64,000 nt of DNA from contig NW_019211458.1 of the NCBI RefSeq assembly GCF_002443255.2, positions 10,562,402 to 10,626,401 of the forward strand. The letters are read 5' to 3'. Below the pieces are notes generated by a model. That model was not told where the DNA came from. It saw nothing but the letters and a program-made list of their open reading frames with translations, and did no database searches. Shown here piece by piece: positions 54,229-64,000 of this stretch. A program made the translations under genes and the position numbers. Each line of letters starts with the position of its first letter. The stretch's first letter is position 1. Source of the stretch: Varroa destructor (lineage: Eukaryota > Arthropoda > Arachnida > Mesostigmata > Varroidae).

Positions 54229-56622
54229 AGGTGCGTGTCTATATACCACTGGTCGATAATGGGAATTAATGGGGCAGCGTCAAAAAGTCAGTCTTCGCAG
54301 ATTCGTGCTATACTGACTGTGCAAGGGCCTAGACGCCTTGAACTTCAAGCTGGCTACCTCTGTGACGAAACGGAAACAAACGAAAGAAATGATAAGTATG
54401 TCACGGGTGAGCAATCAGACTTAGTCGTAGAGAAACTAAGCTTAGCGATAGCGTCCTGCAAGATAAATAAAAGTGTCTATTCTCTCTATAATAGAATGTG
54501 GCATATCTTGTCGTTTCAGACAATAAGAACAATCGCTGTTCTGGTTCTTTATAAAAGAACAAGCGCAGGAGCAGTGAAATATACTAAAATGTCGTTGGAA
54601 CAACAAATGATTAAAAAAAATTGAAAAGAGCAAGAGTAATTAATCTATTATGAAGCTCAGTTTGTGCCAAACCAGCGAAGTGAACTGCGGAGGTTCCTGG
54701 GCATAGAGGCTTTACTGTTTTTTGTTTCTCTATAATGTCGCCCTCTATTCAGACAGCAGGAGGGTAACAGAGGGTCCGAGTGATGGATCAAGCCAAAGCG
54801 TTTTCAAATGGATCCCTGAATGTACGCTTCCCCATAAATGATAAGAACCGTGAGGATTCCCTAGCGATTACATGGCAATAGTATTTATTACGCTGTCAAG
54901 CTATAATGGAGACATGAAATGTGCATTGGGTTTACGATATATGTTTGATTTACGGAAAGTTGACAGCGGAAAAGTTATTTAGTTTATTGTCAACAATACA
55001 TTAACCCTTCTATTTAAACTTTAATCTGATCATAAATAAAAAAAATAAATAAAACTTACAATTAATACGTTTTTTTAATTTATTTACAATATTTCGATTC
55101 CGGTGTTTCTTCCGGTTCTACCTCATGTCGAACTGTTGGCTCATCTCGCTGACACCGACGTGTACTCCAATAAATACTGTTGCATAGTTCACTCTTTTTC
55201 ATTTTTTTCTGTAGTTTAAGGCAAGCCGTACCGTTCCTGCCGGACCACCCACTCCTCTTCCCTTCCGCTCGCCTATGCCTTAAGCCCTAGCATTTGCCAG
55301 TATCTGTCTCAATCGGGCGAGCGACCTTAAAGGTTTCCCAATGAATTCAATCAGTCACTCCGTCAACTTAACTCCATCCCCCGTTACCAGTCGATCTCTA
55401 CCTACCCACATGCATTCAATCACGGACGTATTACATACATACGAGGAGATACTATATGCCACCTTCATAGCCTCGTCTGTTAGTCCTTGTACGTTTTTAG
55501 CCATCGATGAAGTATAGGAAGGTAAACGAATGGTGAAAGACTGAACAAAATGCAGGAGTTTAGTAATACAGAAAATAAGCTGAAAGAAATTAAAATCACG
55601 CACGAACTTAACAGACCGAGCTGGCTGCCAAGTTCAGCTGCAACCTCAATTAAATTGTCGTGCCAGATCCCATGACCGTGACGACAGGGTACGTGGTCCA
55701 TTCAACTTTCGTTTGTCTGAGGTTCGTGTGTGATTTCATGCCGCCACTAGAAAAACGAAAATCACCTCTACTTAAACCGCGTCTCGATCTTATCCTCGCT
55801 ACCATCTCCTTCACCGTCCACTCCACCTAAGCTCGATTCTCCTGTAAGCTATGAGAACATAGATAAAGGCACGTGTATACAAGCTTCCCGAAAGGCAGCC
55901 TTGTTAATACGGTAAAGCCTACGAGACCACATTCATGACATAGTGCCAGCCACAGCTTATCCCGAGGTCTTCCGCCCGCAGTGTTAGTGTGAGCGTCTTT
56001 TAAGAGAACATTACCTCTCACCCCGATACCCGTTTCGAAATGTACGAATCGGGATATATGCTCGCCCGCATTACAGTTCAACACCTAGCTAGGGCAGGCA
56101 GAAGGCCTTTACATTTACGCGTAAATATGTGCATCTAAGCATTTTGGTCCTAGGTAGAACACATTGTAAACGACGGCGGCAGCATATTTGCTATTTTTTT
56201 CCCCACTTCATTCTTTCAAAAGGACCAGCAGCTTTGCCCGTCGTCATACGTTCAAACGGCCCTGATAGACGTCATGGTACACGGCATGCGTGATCACGCA
56301 CCAAGGACGCTGAATCCAGTCTAGTATTCAGGAAAGACAAAGAGAATAGCCTAAATTCCATCGCCATGCTGCCTATTGCAAGGCCTTTAAAGTCGCATTC
56401 TTATTTGTAGACGGCGTTAAAGCCTCATGTAACTTCTAGTCACCTTGAGAAGTGATGTTTGAGAGAACTTTCAGCACAGCTCTAAACTAGCATATATTTT
56501 TAATACAGGCCGCTTAGGGTGTTATCACGTTAACATGTCAGCATCAGCATATCGGATTCAGGGTTTGACAGTCGTCTGGGTGAGCATATGAGCATCCTAA
56601 TTTAAAACCCAGGGTTCCCATT

Positions 56623-56642
56623 AGCAGGTTCCAGCAGGTTCC
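56623..56642. repeat. Tandem duplication of AGCAGGTTCC
   Basis: Two perfect adjacent 10-bp copies. Confidence 0.85.
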
Positions 56643-57967
56643 CATGCAAAAATGTTTAACCACGAAAAATACTACCATAATATTCTATCCTATTAGTTAA
56701 TATGTATCAGTTCTTAACAACTGAATAATACTATATAATATATATTACCTCGATGTATTTTTTACAATGCAGTAACGTAGTGTGAATGTGTATAGAACAT
56801 TTAAAAATTGTTCAGAGTAAGGCCAACTTTTTAGTTAATTAAGCTGTGAACGGACCATATTACTCTAGTGTACTGATATCGTCGAGATATAGGAGACTCT
56901 GGGTTCGTTCTCCAGGCGGTCCTTTTGGCCATTTCGAATAAGCTTCCAAATGATCAGTGGCGCACTTCATTGTTCCCCCGCCACGTGCGCAAGTATCGTG
57001 GTCAACAAACAAGTAGAATGCGTTGTTTCAAAAACAGAGATGAAGGTCGCAACTATTATCTGTCCATGTTTCTAGGGGTTAGGAAACGGTGCTTTTCGAG
57101 CCATTATGATTGCCATCGTCGTCACTGTGCCAAGGTATTTTTTGCCGTAGAATAACATGTTATGTTCGATTGTTTCGGGCGAATGCATGCACACCAGGAC
57201 ACGTCGGTGTTCAGGTATCAAGCAAGGCCAGCAGCAGTAATATCAGCACACAATAGCATCTGCCGTTGCTGCAGAAGTTCATGTTGAGTAACGGTAACCT
57301 TATGGGAGGTGTACGAGCAATGCAACCATTGTGCCATTATGTGTGGATATGTTTTTTGTGTGAACAAACGAATACCCATTCCATCCAACGGCAGTTCCAC
57401 CGCAGTGCAAAACCACGTTATTGTACGTCAATTGCTGTCTCCAATCGCACTCTTCGTTTCAGTTTCCGTTCTTCAGATCCTACTATCTGACTTTTGCGGC
57501 CCTTCTCCTCCGAATTATACTCATTCATTCTGCCCCGTTGTTCTTGGGCTTAGCACTGGATACAGGCAAACAAGATAGGCCAAATAGTCCGAAACCAATA
57601 TAGCAATATCTTTCGTTTCTTCGCGACAGAGGGGGAAAATAAGAAAAGAACAAGTCTTCAGGGCCCAGGTCGAATGCAGTATTAATCGCATTGAGACTCT
57701 CTGTTTGCATGACCCGCGTTCTGTACAGTAGTAGCTAGTGCATATTGCTAACGCGCACGCAGAAACTCGCATCAGGACGACGAACAGACAGCGGAACGGA
57801 ACAAGGGCATCGTCCTTAGGGTGAGGCGCGAACTGCCTAGATTAGTAACGGTAGTGGTTGTAATAGAGTTGAATCGGGCGATATTGGATCACAGAGGCAC
57901 CTGTAGCAGTCGAATAAGTCGAGTTGGCGCTGGTCATATCTATAATTCACACTTCGCGGTTCTACCT

Positions 57968-58928
57968 TCATCGGCGGCAAAAACAGTATCCACTGGGTCT
58001 AGGTGCACCTGCAATGGTCCCGTTCCCATAGCCAGATGCAGAAGAGCTGTCTGCGAGGTTTTGCACGCAGAGCAGTGTTAGCATCGAACGCAAGAACTTC
58101 GGAACATATGGGAAATTAAGGAAGAGTATAAGTAGCAACATGTTAAAAAATAATGTATACGTGAAGTAAAAGACGTTTAGTAGGAGTACCGCGTTTGTCT
58201 GCTTGTTGATGAATCCATAACGTTCTTTTGGATTACTATCAGCTACTCCTCTAAAGAAAACTAGTGCAGAAGATATACCCATAAGAGCTATAGTTATAGC
58301 TGCAGAAGTAAAGCAACAGCAAAGAATAGCACGATACTGTTTCTGCTCAATCATTGGAGAGAGGAGGCAATCGTCAGAAGGGAAGGCAAAATTGGATTTC
58401 ACATCATCCCAGTGGGACCTAAAAAGCTGAGCAACGCCTCTGGCTCTTGTATAACTCAGCCATGATGGAAGACAGAAGAATGTATCCAAATATTGCTGCA
58501 TTCAGTAGAAAGTGGCTATACAACGATACCAATATAGGTTAATATTATGTCTAGTAGAAAACGATTGCCCCGTGATCAAGTTCCTTATAGCCATGCGTGC
58601 ATAGGTGAAGTTCGTTAGAATTGGCCCACACGTGCCCAATAGTGGAACTTCGGTCACTCAGTAAAGTACTGGATGCACAGATATAAAGCGTCAGGCAAAC
58701 TATAATATGATACCGCCTGGCCAGGGACAGTGTAACGTAGCACTCAATCAGACCGTAATGTATAGCTGCATCCGATTTCACTGTCAAATATTCAAACAGT
58801 GGCGACGGTAAGCCAATTCTGCCATGGCGCGTTTGCTTATTAGCCGGGCTTTTTTCAAGAACTTTCTTGGGTACGAGCCCTCCAGAGCAGACATTTAATA
58901 ACGGTCTATTTCTTGATCATCGTCGCAT
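57968..58928 (-). pseudogene. Decayed multi-pass membrane protein gene, gustatory-receptor-like
   Basis: Adjacent minus-strand open stretches read as one broken coding region. An ATG at 58928 is followed two codons later by TGA (58917-58919). The same frame is then open from 58916 to 58554, reading about NRPLLNVCSGGLVPKKVLEK and later YVTLSLARRYHIIVCLTLYI. A frame change between about 58657 and 58553 is needed to continue (GPILTNFTYARMAIRNLITG). A second TGA follows at 58502-58504, and then 177 open codons run to 57968. These begin MQQYLDTFFCLPSWLSYTRA, have an amphipathic basic loop (ARGVAQLFRSHWDDVKSNF), a hydrophobic helix at residues 59-83 and another at 104-129. Length and helix spacing suit an arthropod gustatory-type chemoreceptor lacking its C-terminal helix, but I see no diagnostic motif. 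Either stop could instead mark an intron or a sequencing error. It lies inside the putative Beat intron, in the same orientation, about 2.4 kb downstream of the signal exon. Confidence 0.42.
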
Positions 58929-61370
58929 GAATAGTCGACCTCTGAAAAAATCATCAGAATTTTGCTCATGTATAGTATCCCCATTAGATATACAAGTTCT
59001 GTTTGCCGAATAGAAAAAGGACAAAGTGAGTATCGAACAGTAAAACAGGATTTTTCCTCGAACTGACTTACTGCTGCATGATACATCGATCCATAAGAAC
59101 CGGGTTTCATAGCCATGTAGTTGTAAATATTAAGCCATCTATGTCAGTGATAATTTTCCTCATATCATAGTCTGCTATTTTTGATAGATGGACGGGGTGG
59201 GTCTGGTTCAATGCTGCTTCAGACGACTGGTGCAAGCTGAAAAGCCAATATTATCGAAATTTCGGTCCGACGTCCGAAAGCGCAAATAGAAAGACTCTAC
59301 TGTCCTACAGATTACTGTCAGTATAGGGCTGATCAAGACAACATAATTTCCATATGCACTTGCTAAAGCAGATACATCCATCCGAAGTCGAGTTTATTTA
59401 GCCCGCTTTGCACGACACCTTTCGGTCGCAGGGGTTACCTTCCTCTATCCTAGTACCGGTTTCTTGCTATCGACTCATAACCGGCGAACTTATTGGTAGA
59501 ACGAACAGCATTGGAGCTGAGACGTGCGGCAAAGAAAGATGTAGCGGTATACAGTTTCTACCCTGACAAAACTTTGCATGTGATCATGTTTTATGGTACG
59601 TCTATTATTACTTCTGCATCTGCTTGTCGTCCGCTGTTGATCGCACTCTCGATATCCTATCTACTTATTTGCCAATGAAGACCTGTACATGCAGTGTTAT
59701 CATAGGCTATACATACACACATCAGGCGACGGCAGCAAAAGGCCACGCGATGGCGCAGCTTTTCGTTAGCGATCGCAGAATTGGCCGGGCGCGGCCTACG
59801 ACGTGACTTCTCAGCAGAAAGGCAAGGTAAGCAGGTTAGTGTTCCAGCATACACTGCACATGCCAGAATCATCTATTTGCTTACCCTGCCGTGCGTCTTA
59901 CCTAACCGACCCACTGGCATCGATGCGTACAAGTTACTACATACAGCATGAGCGCACGCAAATAGATAGCTGCGCGACGTACAAGTAATTACACTCAAAT
60001 CCCCTCCGAAATAGCAAAATACATGCATTGGTCAAGTAATGCACGATTAAAGACGCAGGTCATTTTTGGAAAATGTTAACTCCCGACCGAGTTTTTTTTT
60101 ATAGCGAAAATGCATAGGCCCAACGAACATGTTCTGCCATGCCGAATAGGTATTTGGGCCTCGGACAGACCATGGGCAGTTTTATTTAGTAGTCCGGTCA
60201 GACGACAACGTCAGCCCCTGCATGACGCGACCCCTTGCACCTGTGCATATTATGAACGACAATTGAGATTTTCATGACGTTCACAGGAAGACTGGTTTCT
60301 ATGTATTGATCATTTATGGTGATTTAAATTTACCATAAATCACTTCACGTGTCTACGTGACCTGTCTCTCTAGAGATCACTCCCCATTATCTTAAGTCCC
60401 GATTTTTAGACCAAAATACCTTGTGCTTGCTAACTTTTCAAATGTATGGTAAATTAAAGGAATATTTTTCTGAATCCAATTGTCTGACGGCTAGTTTGAG
60501 GAAAGTTGACATTTAGCTGAAGTTGTCATACAACACAATTAAACGAGACGCACAAAAATACAACAGTTAACGATACTCTAGCTTGCAGCTCATTGCTTTT
60601 TTCACTGAATGTTATCGATCTTAGAATGACTTTCTGTTTGGGTGACATGATATTTCTGTCAGTACGTATAAGTACCAAGGGCAGAACTCCGCTATTGTGA
60701 TATGGAAACCTATTGAACTGCATAGAGATCTAGCGTGGTCATTCTATGACCTTTGCCTGCTTTCATAGATTTATTTAGGAATTTTATATCTACGTTTACG
60801 TTATTGTTGTGCATGTTGTCGGACTGTAGCTGTCGCGGTTTGTATAATGTGTGTACACATATAGGTATGAATGTACACACGCACCGAAAACTCTGCCCAG
60901 TGGGTTATGGTTTTTCTGTTGCTCCCTGGGTATGCTGCTGTTATCTAACCCGATCCGGCCTGAATGAGTGAACTAACACGGCCGCACTTAACTACGTACA
61001 CAAACCCATCGGGACTGACGACGGAACACGAGCGAGCGAATCCAGAACGCTTGCCTTACTTGGCGCCCATACATCTAATTTGTCTTGCTCTAGTATAAGA
61101 CGAATACGCCAACTGTTCACAGTATAGCTAATGCACCTCACGATGTGATCTGGCGCGACGATGCTAGCTGAGGCGGCATTGTACGACCCTATTCCTGCCA
61201 CCACAATTTACCTACAATGCCTAATTCGCTATAATGACAGGCAATTACGGAGAATAGCTTTTCGACCGTGTCGCATTGGCCCCCGGGGCGACTGACCGGA
61301 TGGTCAGCACATGGACGAAAGGCCCGACAGAGAGTAGGATGGATGTAGATGGATTGTAAATAAGACGTAC
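58929..61370 (-). other. Intron segment between signal exon and nested receptor relic
   Basis: A further minus-strand open frame (58895-59116, ATG at 59116) includes a short hydrophobic stretch (LVYLMGILYMSKILMIF). It could be upstream sequence of the receptor relic, but nothing ties it firmly. An imperfect inverted repeat with 9-bp arms lies at 60312-60340 (ATTTATGGT and ACCATAAAT). Otherwise I see no gene. Confidence 0.4.
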
Positions 61371-61458
61371 CTTGGGAACCCGGCGCAACGGCTAGCGCCA
61401 GGATAAGTGTAGCCGCTGTCAGGGAAGCAAGCAGACGCCGTTGGGGCTTTTTCATCAT
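61371..61458 (-). CDS. Signal-peptide first coding exon, probably of the same Beat-family gene
   Basis: The exon encodes MMKKPQRRLLASLTAATLIL and then ALAVAPGSQ, plus one base of the next codon. This is a classical secretory signal: a basic n-region (KKPQRR), a hydrophobic core of about 17 residues, and a small polar c-region ending at the splice junction. The donor is CAAG|GTACGT (intron starts at 61370). A TGA lies in frame at 61483-61485, 24 bases before the first ATG, so translation should start at one of the two tandem ATGs. The exon ends in phase 1, and the Ig exon at 4199-4404 starts with GA, so the split codon becomes GGA (Gly), continuing LPLRLTHL. That is the layout expected for Beat proteins, in which a short signal peptide is followed directly by Ig1. 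The pairing is inferred from strand, phase and protein logic; transcripts would be needed to prove it. The exon could belong to another secreted protein. Confidence 0.6.
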
Positions 61459-62263
61459 TATGGGTTGTCGCCGCCGCCGCTCTCAGTGATGTTTCATCAA
61501 TGCAACGAACCGAAATTGGTGTTGAGAGATGATTAGGATCCAAAATAGGTCTAATGAGTGCCGCTTGCTTGGATGGCCGAACATAAAAGACTACCTTCCT
61601 TCTAAAGTGAAGTTTCAAGTCACTTCACGTACTCACTGACGAAATCAATCAAGAACTCTAGATAAAGGCTGTTACAGTTTCTTACAGATGCCCGGGTAGA
61701 AGTAGCCACACCTAGAAAAAGATTTAGGTAAAGTCCTTATCTCCAATGCTGTAGTCCTGAACGATTTTCACAAAGCTTCGCAAGCTGTTGTCTCTCTTTG
61801 TCCGTAGACCTTTTGATGAGAGCCTATTTTTGATCAAACACGTTTCTCCATAGAAACTGAGCAGCGTCTACACAAAATTATCCAACTTTCGCTCACTCAC
61901 ACTAAACGATAAATATGTGTTTCACTGACACTTTTTTACAACGTATCAATTGAGGCAATGAGTCTTTGTAGCATATGTTCTTTTGCTTACAAATATCGTA
62001 GTCCGTCAAATTTCGCTGTTCTTCAAATTACCAGAACTGAAGGTGTTCAGATGTCGCTGATATTAGTGGCATGTCTAGTATTATCAATGCGATGTGCTAG
62101 GATCTATCCAGTTTTACTCGAAAAATCACGGCATCCAATGTAGTAACAAACACTTTGGATTGTTCCTGCGCAGCTGCTTTTACCGATGGGTGATTTGAAA
62201 ACGGCGGCAAGTATCCTTACCCAACTTTTATGAGCCCATCTAGCTGCGTTAGGCATTCAAATG

Positions 62264-62445
62264 GGTGTTTGGCCGGCGCGACGAAACCTCGTGCGTCTCT
62301 CGCCCTCCATTGAGAAAGGGTGATATGGGGTGCGGGTGAGGGTCAACGCCGGGCGGCGAGGCACCCAACGCTGGTAGCCGTAGATCGTAGCCGCCCCGAT
62401 CGCCGTCTTCTCCTGCGCTTTCGTTTCGACAGAACGTGAGAGAAT
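62264..62445. promoter_or_regulatory. CpG-dense block about 0.8-1.0 kb upstream of the candidate start codon
   Basis: Roughly twenty CpG dinucleotides fall within about 180 bases, far denser than the surrounding intron-like sequence. Its place upstream of the signal-peptide exon makes it a candidate promoter or 5' exon region. This is inference from position and composition; no core promoter element is claimed. Confidence 0.25.
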
Positions 62446-62681
62446 AATTGGGTTAAAGTTGTATTAGTCGCGATATCGGCCAGTGTCGTTCTATGGGCCA
62501 TTAATATGGAACTCTAAAAAACAGTGGAGAACAGATAGTACTGCTGCAACGGCATCAGAACGCTCTGTAAAAGCTTTAGCTTTATCTGAGGGTTTTTTGG
62601 CAAACTCACTCATACACTCCATACGTTTGAGAACCACAGACGATAAAAGCGACCTTTCGTACGAATCACCAATAATAGGCA

Positions 62682-62697
62682 ATATATATATATATAT
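62682..62697. repeat. TA microsatellite
   Basis: Short TA run upstream of the candidate first exon. Confidence 0.8.
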
Positions 62698-64000
62698 TCT
62701 TTTCTTTTTTGTTTACAAATATAATCGGCCCATATGACTTATCTTAAACTATGCGAACGATCCTGACAATAAACAAATGTAACAGCAGATCTTGTGAAAG
62801 GTAAACAAGATTTGATCGTTTAAAGCATTTAGACCCTTTTAGATAGATGTTTAATAATTTGCGGCCGTGCATACGTGCACATACATTACTGCGTTCTCGG
62901 ACAGCAGAACGTCTCGTGATAGTTGTCCACGTCCACTACAACTGTCGACTCCTGATATCGCTAGGAAATTGGAGTTGTCTGTCGGTTCTTTTGGTAACAT
63001 CATAGCGGCTGTAAGCATTCGATGGACTACGGGGACCATTTTTGATATGGGCGTGATATTGCGGGCAGTCGGCACCCAGGCATCTGGTAGCAGACAGGTA
63101 ATTGGGCGGTAGACTTGTAAGAAAGAGGTGTGAGCCAAAGAAATGTAGTGAAATGGAAAGAATACTGCCAATACAACTGTTATTGCTGTTCTTGTGGATT
63201 CGACAGTTGATCACTCAAACCTCCCAAACATTGAACAGGTAGCACATTTTCATAAATCTATTCAGTACTACCTTATTGTATACCCACGAATATAGGAACC
63301 AGGTTTCGGAATACGGGACACACGAAATACGAGAGGCTCGCGTATGCTGAACCCCCAGGTGAGGGGTATTTTTCTTATTGAAGAAAAAAAAAATAGTGTT
63401 ACCGTAGCCAGTAACCGCAAAGCCGCTCGCCGTCATTGTATGACAAAGGAAATATGCTCGTGGCCTTATTGTTGCTAGGATCATAATCATCAATCCTCAG
63501 ACATCAGTTTGCTAGTAGAGCCCTAAGTACACTTTTGACAAATTCAACTCGCAAGCACTAGTAAGCAAGAACCGGCTTTGTGCTGCAACTGTAAATAAAC
63601 AGGACCTCTCATAGTTGTATAAAACCTAAAACATTACGTCTTTTTGTTGTCTATTGTTTTCCATTGCCGTATAGGTAGATAAAAATATGCTCAGACTGTT
63701 TGTGGCGTATTATTTACATTGTATTTTTTTAGGCACGTGTCCTTGATGAATAGATGCGCTTTTGTCGGAGCGGTTCAATCGTTGAAGTCAATTGGTTGGA
63801 AACCGTGCTTCGCCATTCGCAGAACTTTCAGAAACGTTGAAATTCATTTAACAGATGTACTTCATTTTAACCACTGTGAACGTGACGCATTACAATGGAT
63901 GGGAAAACGAATTTTCAGCAATAGATCAAGATTTGTTCTGTTGCTTTCTGTTTTTTAGCGATTGAGCCTTCATTGAGATATACGAGGTACACATTTTAGA

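Larger units (their letters stand above)
53001..57967. other. Intron segment with one hypothetical open frame
   Basis: Contains the unrecognised 171-codon frame at 53713-54228 (minus), a plus-strand frame at 54220-54624 with no recognised domain, a 10-bp tandem duplication at 56623-56642, and AT-rich stretches at about 54900-55080 and 56650-56870. Confidence 0.4.
4405..61370 (-). other. Putative giant intron 1 of the Beat-family gene (about 57 kb)
   Basis: This is the span between the donor after the signal-peptide exon (GTACGT, 61365-61370) and the acceptor before the Ig exon (TTCGCAG ending at 4405). Both sites are on the minus strand and in compatible phase. No other exon is required between them for a continuous reading frame. 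Very large 5' introns are usual for arthropod axon-guidance and Ig-superfamily genes. The region carries microsatellites, hairpins, weak open frames and one decayed membrane-protein gene, each listed separately. If the alternative first exon at 39146-39293 were used, the intron would be about 35 kb. Confidence 0.55.
61459..64000 (-). other. Upstream region of the candidate first exon (5' leader and promoter side)
   Basis: The bases just before the ATG pair contain an in-frame TGA and a short CGG-type run, consistent with 5' untranslated sequence. Farther upstream are a CpG-dense block (62264-62445) and a TA microsatellite (62682-62697). Overlapping plus and minus frames at 62851-63171 are open but unrecognised. 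No TATA box or initiator can be chosen with confidence. Confidence 0.3.

Noticed and set aside
57521..57772. Hydrophobic minus-strand frame considered as the missing C-terminal helix of the receptor relic.
   Set aside because: No motif or splice link to the 57968-58501 segment could be shown.
62851..63171. Frames open on both strands upstream of the candidate first exon.
   Set aside because: No recognisable domain, and the two strands mirror each other, typical of non-coding sequence.
1..64000. tRNA, rRNA, CRISPR arrays, reverse transcriptase or transposase genes.
   Set aside because: No tRNA B-box with matching cloverleaf, no regular spacer-repeat array and no catalytic motifs of RT or DDE enzymes were seen by eye; short or highly decayed copies could be missed.

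Overview
This window looks like arthropod nuclear DNA made up almost entirely of one very large intron. There is no dense protein coding: nearly all open frames are short, start at non-ATG codons and have no recognisable protein character. AT-rich stretches alternate with GC-richer islands, and TA, CT and homopolymer microsatellites are frequent. There are no operons, rRNA genes, CRISPR arrays or intact transposons that I can see. The arthropod call rests on one recognisable exon (4199-4404, minus strand). It encodes the first half of the N-terminal immunoglobulin domain of a Beaten-path (Beat) family protein, a family of secreted or GPI-anchored neuronal cell-surface proteins known from arthropods. 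A chelicerate or mite source is only an impression.

A second exon that fits this gene lies 57 kb upstream on the same strand. At 61371-61458 an ATG pair opens a 29-codon signal peptide that ends at a strong donor (AAG|GTACGT) in phase 1. The Ig exon begins with exactly the two bases needed to complete that codon, so the joined product would read signal peptide, then Gly-Leu, then the Ig domain. If this is right, 4405-61370 is intron 1 (56,966 bp), 1-4198 is the start of intron 2, and 61459-64000 is 5' leader and promoter sequence with a CpG-dense block at about 62264-62445. The rest of the gene (second half of Ig1, Ig2, C-terminus) lies beyond base 1. A weaker alternative first exon, also phase 1, is at 39146-39293.

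Nested in the putative intron, on the same strand at about 57968-58928, is a broken multi-pass membrane protein gene. It has an early in-frame TGA, a needed frame change and a second TGA, followed by a 177-codon open stretch with two strong hydrophobic helices. It resembles an arthropod gustatory-type chemoreceptor pseudogene, but this is judged from topology and general pattern, not a diagnostic motif.

The remaining sequence is intronic. It holds microsatellites, paired homopolymer runs (G14 and C14), several perfect or near-perfect hairpins (2292-2321, 3060-3094, 10065-10104, 16793-16864, 27376-27394, 49358-49383, 50234-50265), and a few weak open frames that are reported as uncertain. I found no convincing new molecular system. 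The most interesting results are the giant-intron Beat gene model, the altered Beat signature in its Ig exon, and the nested decayed receptor.
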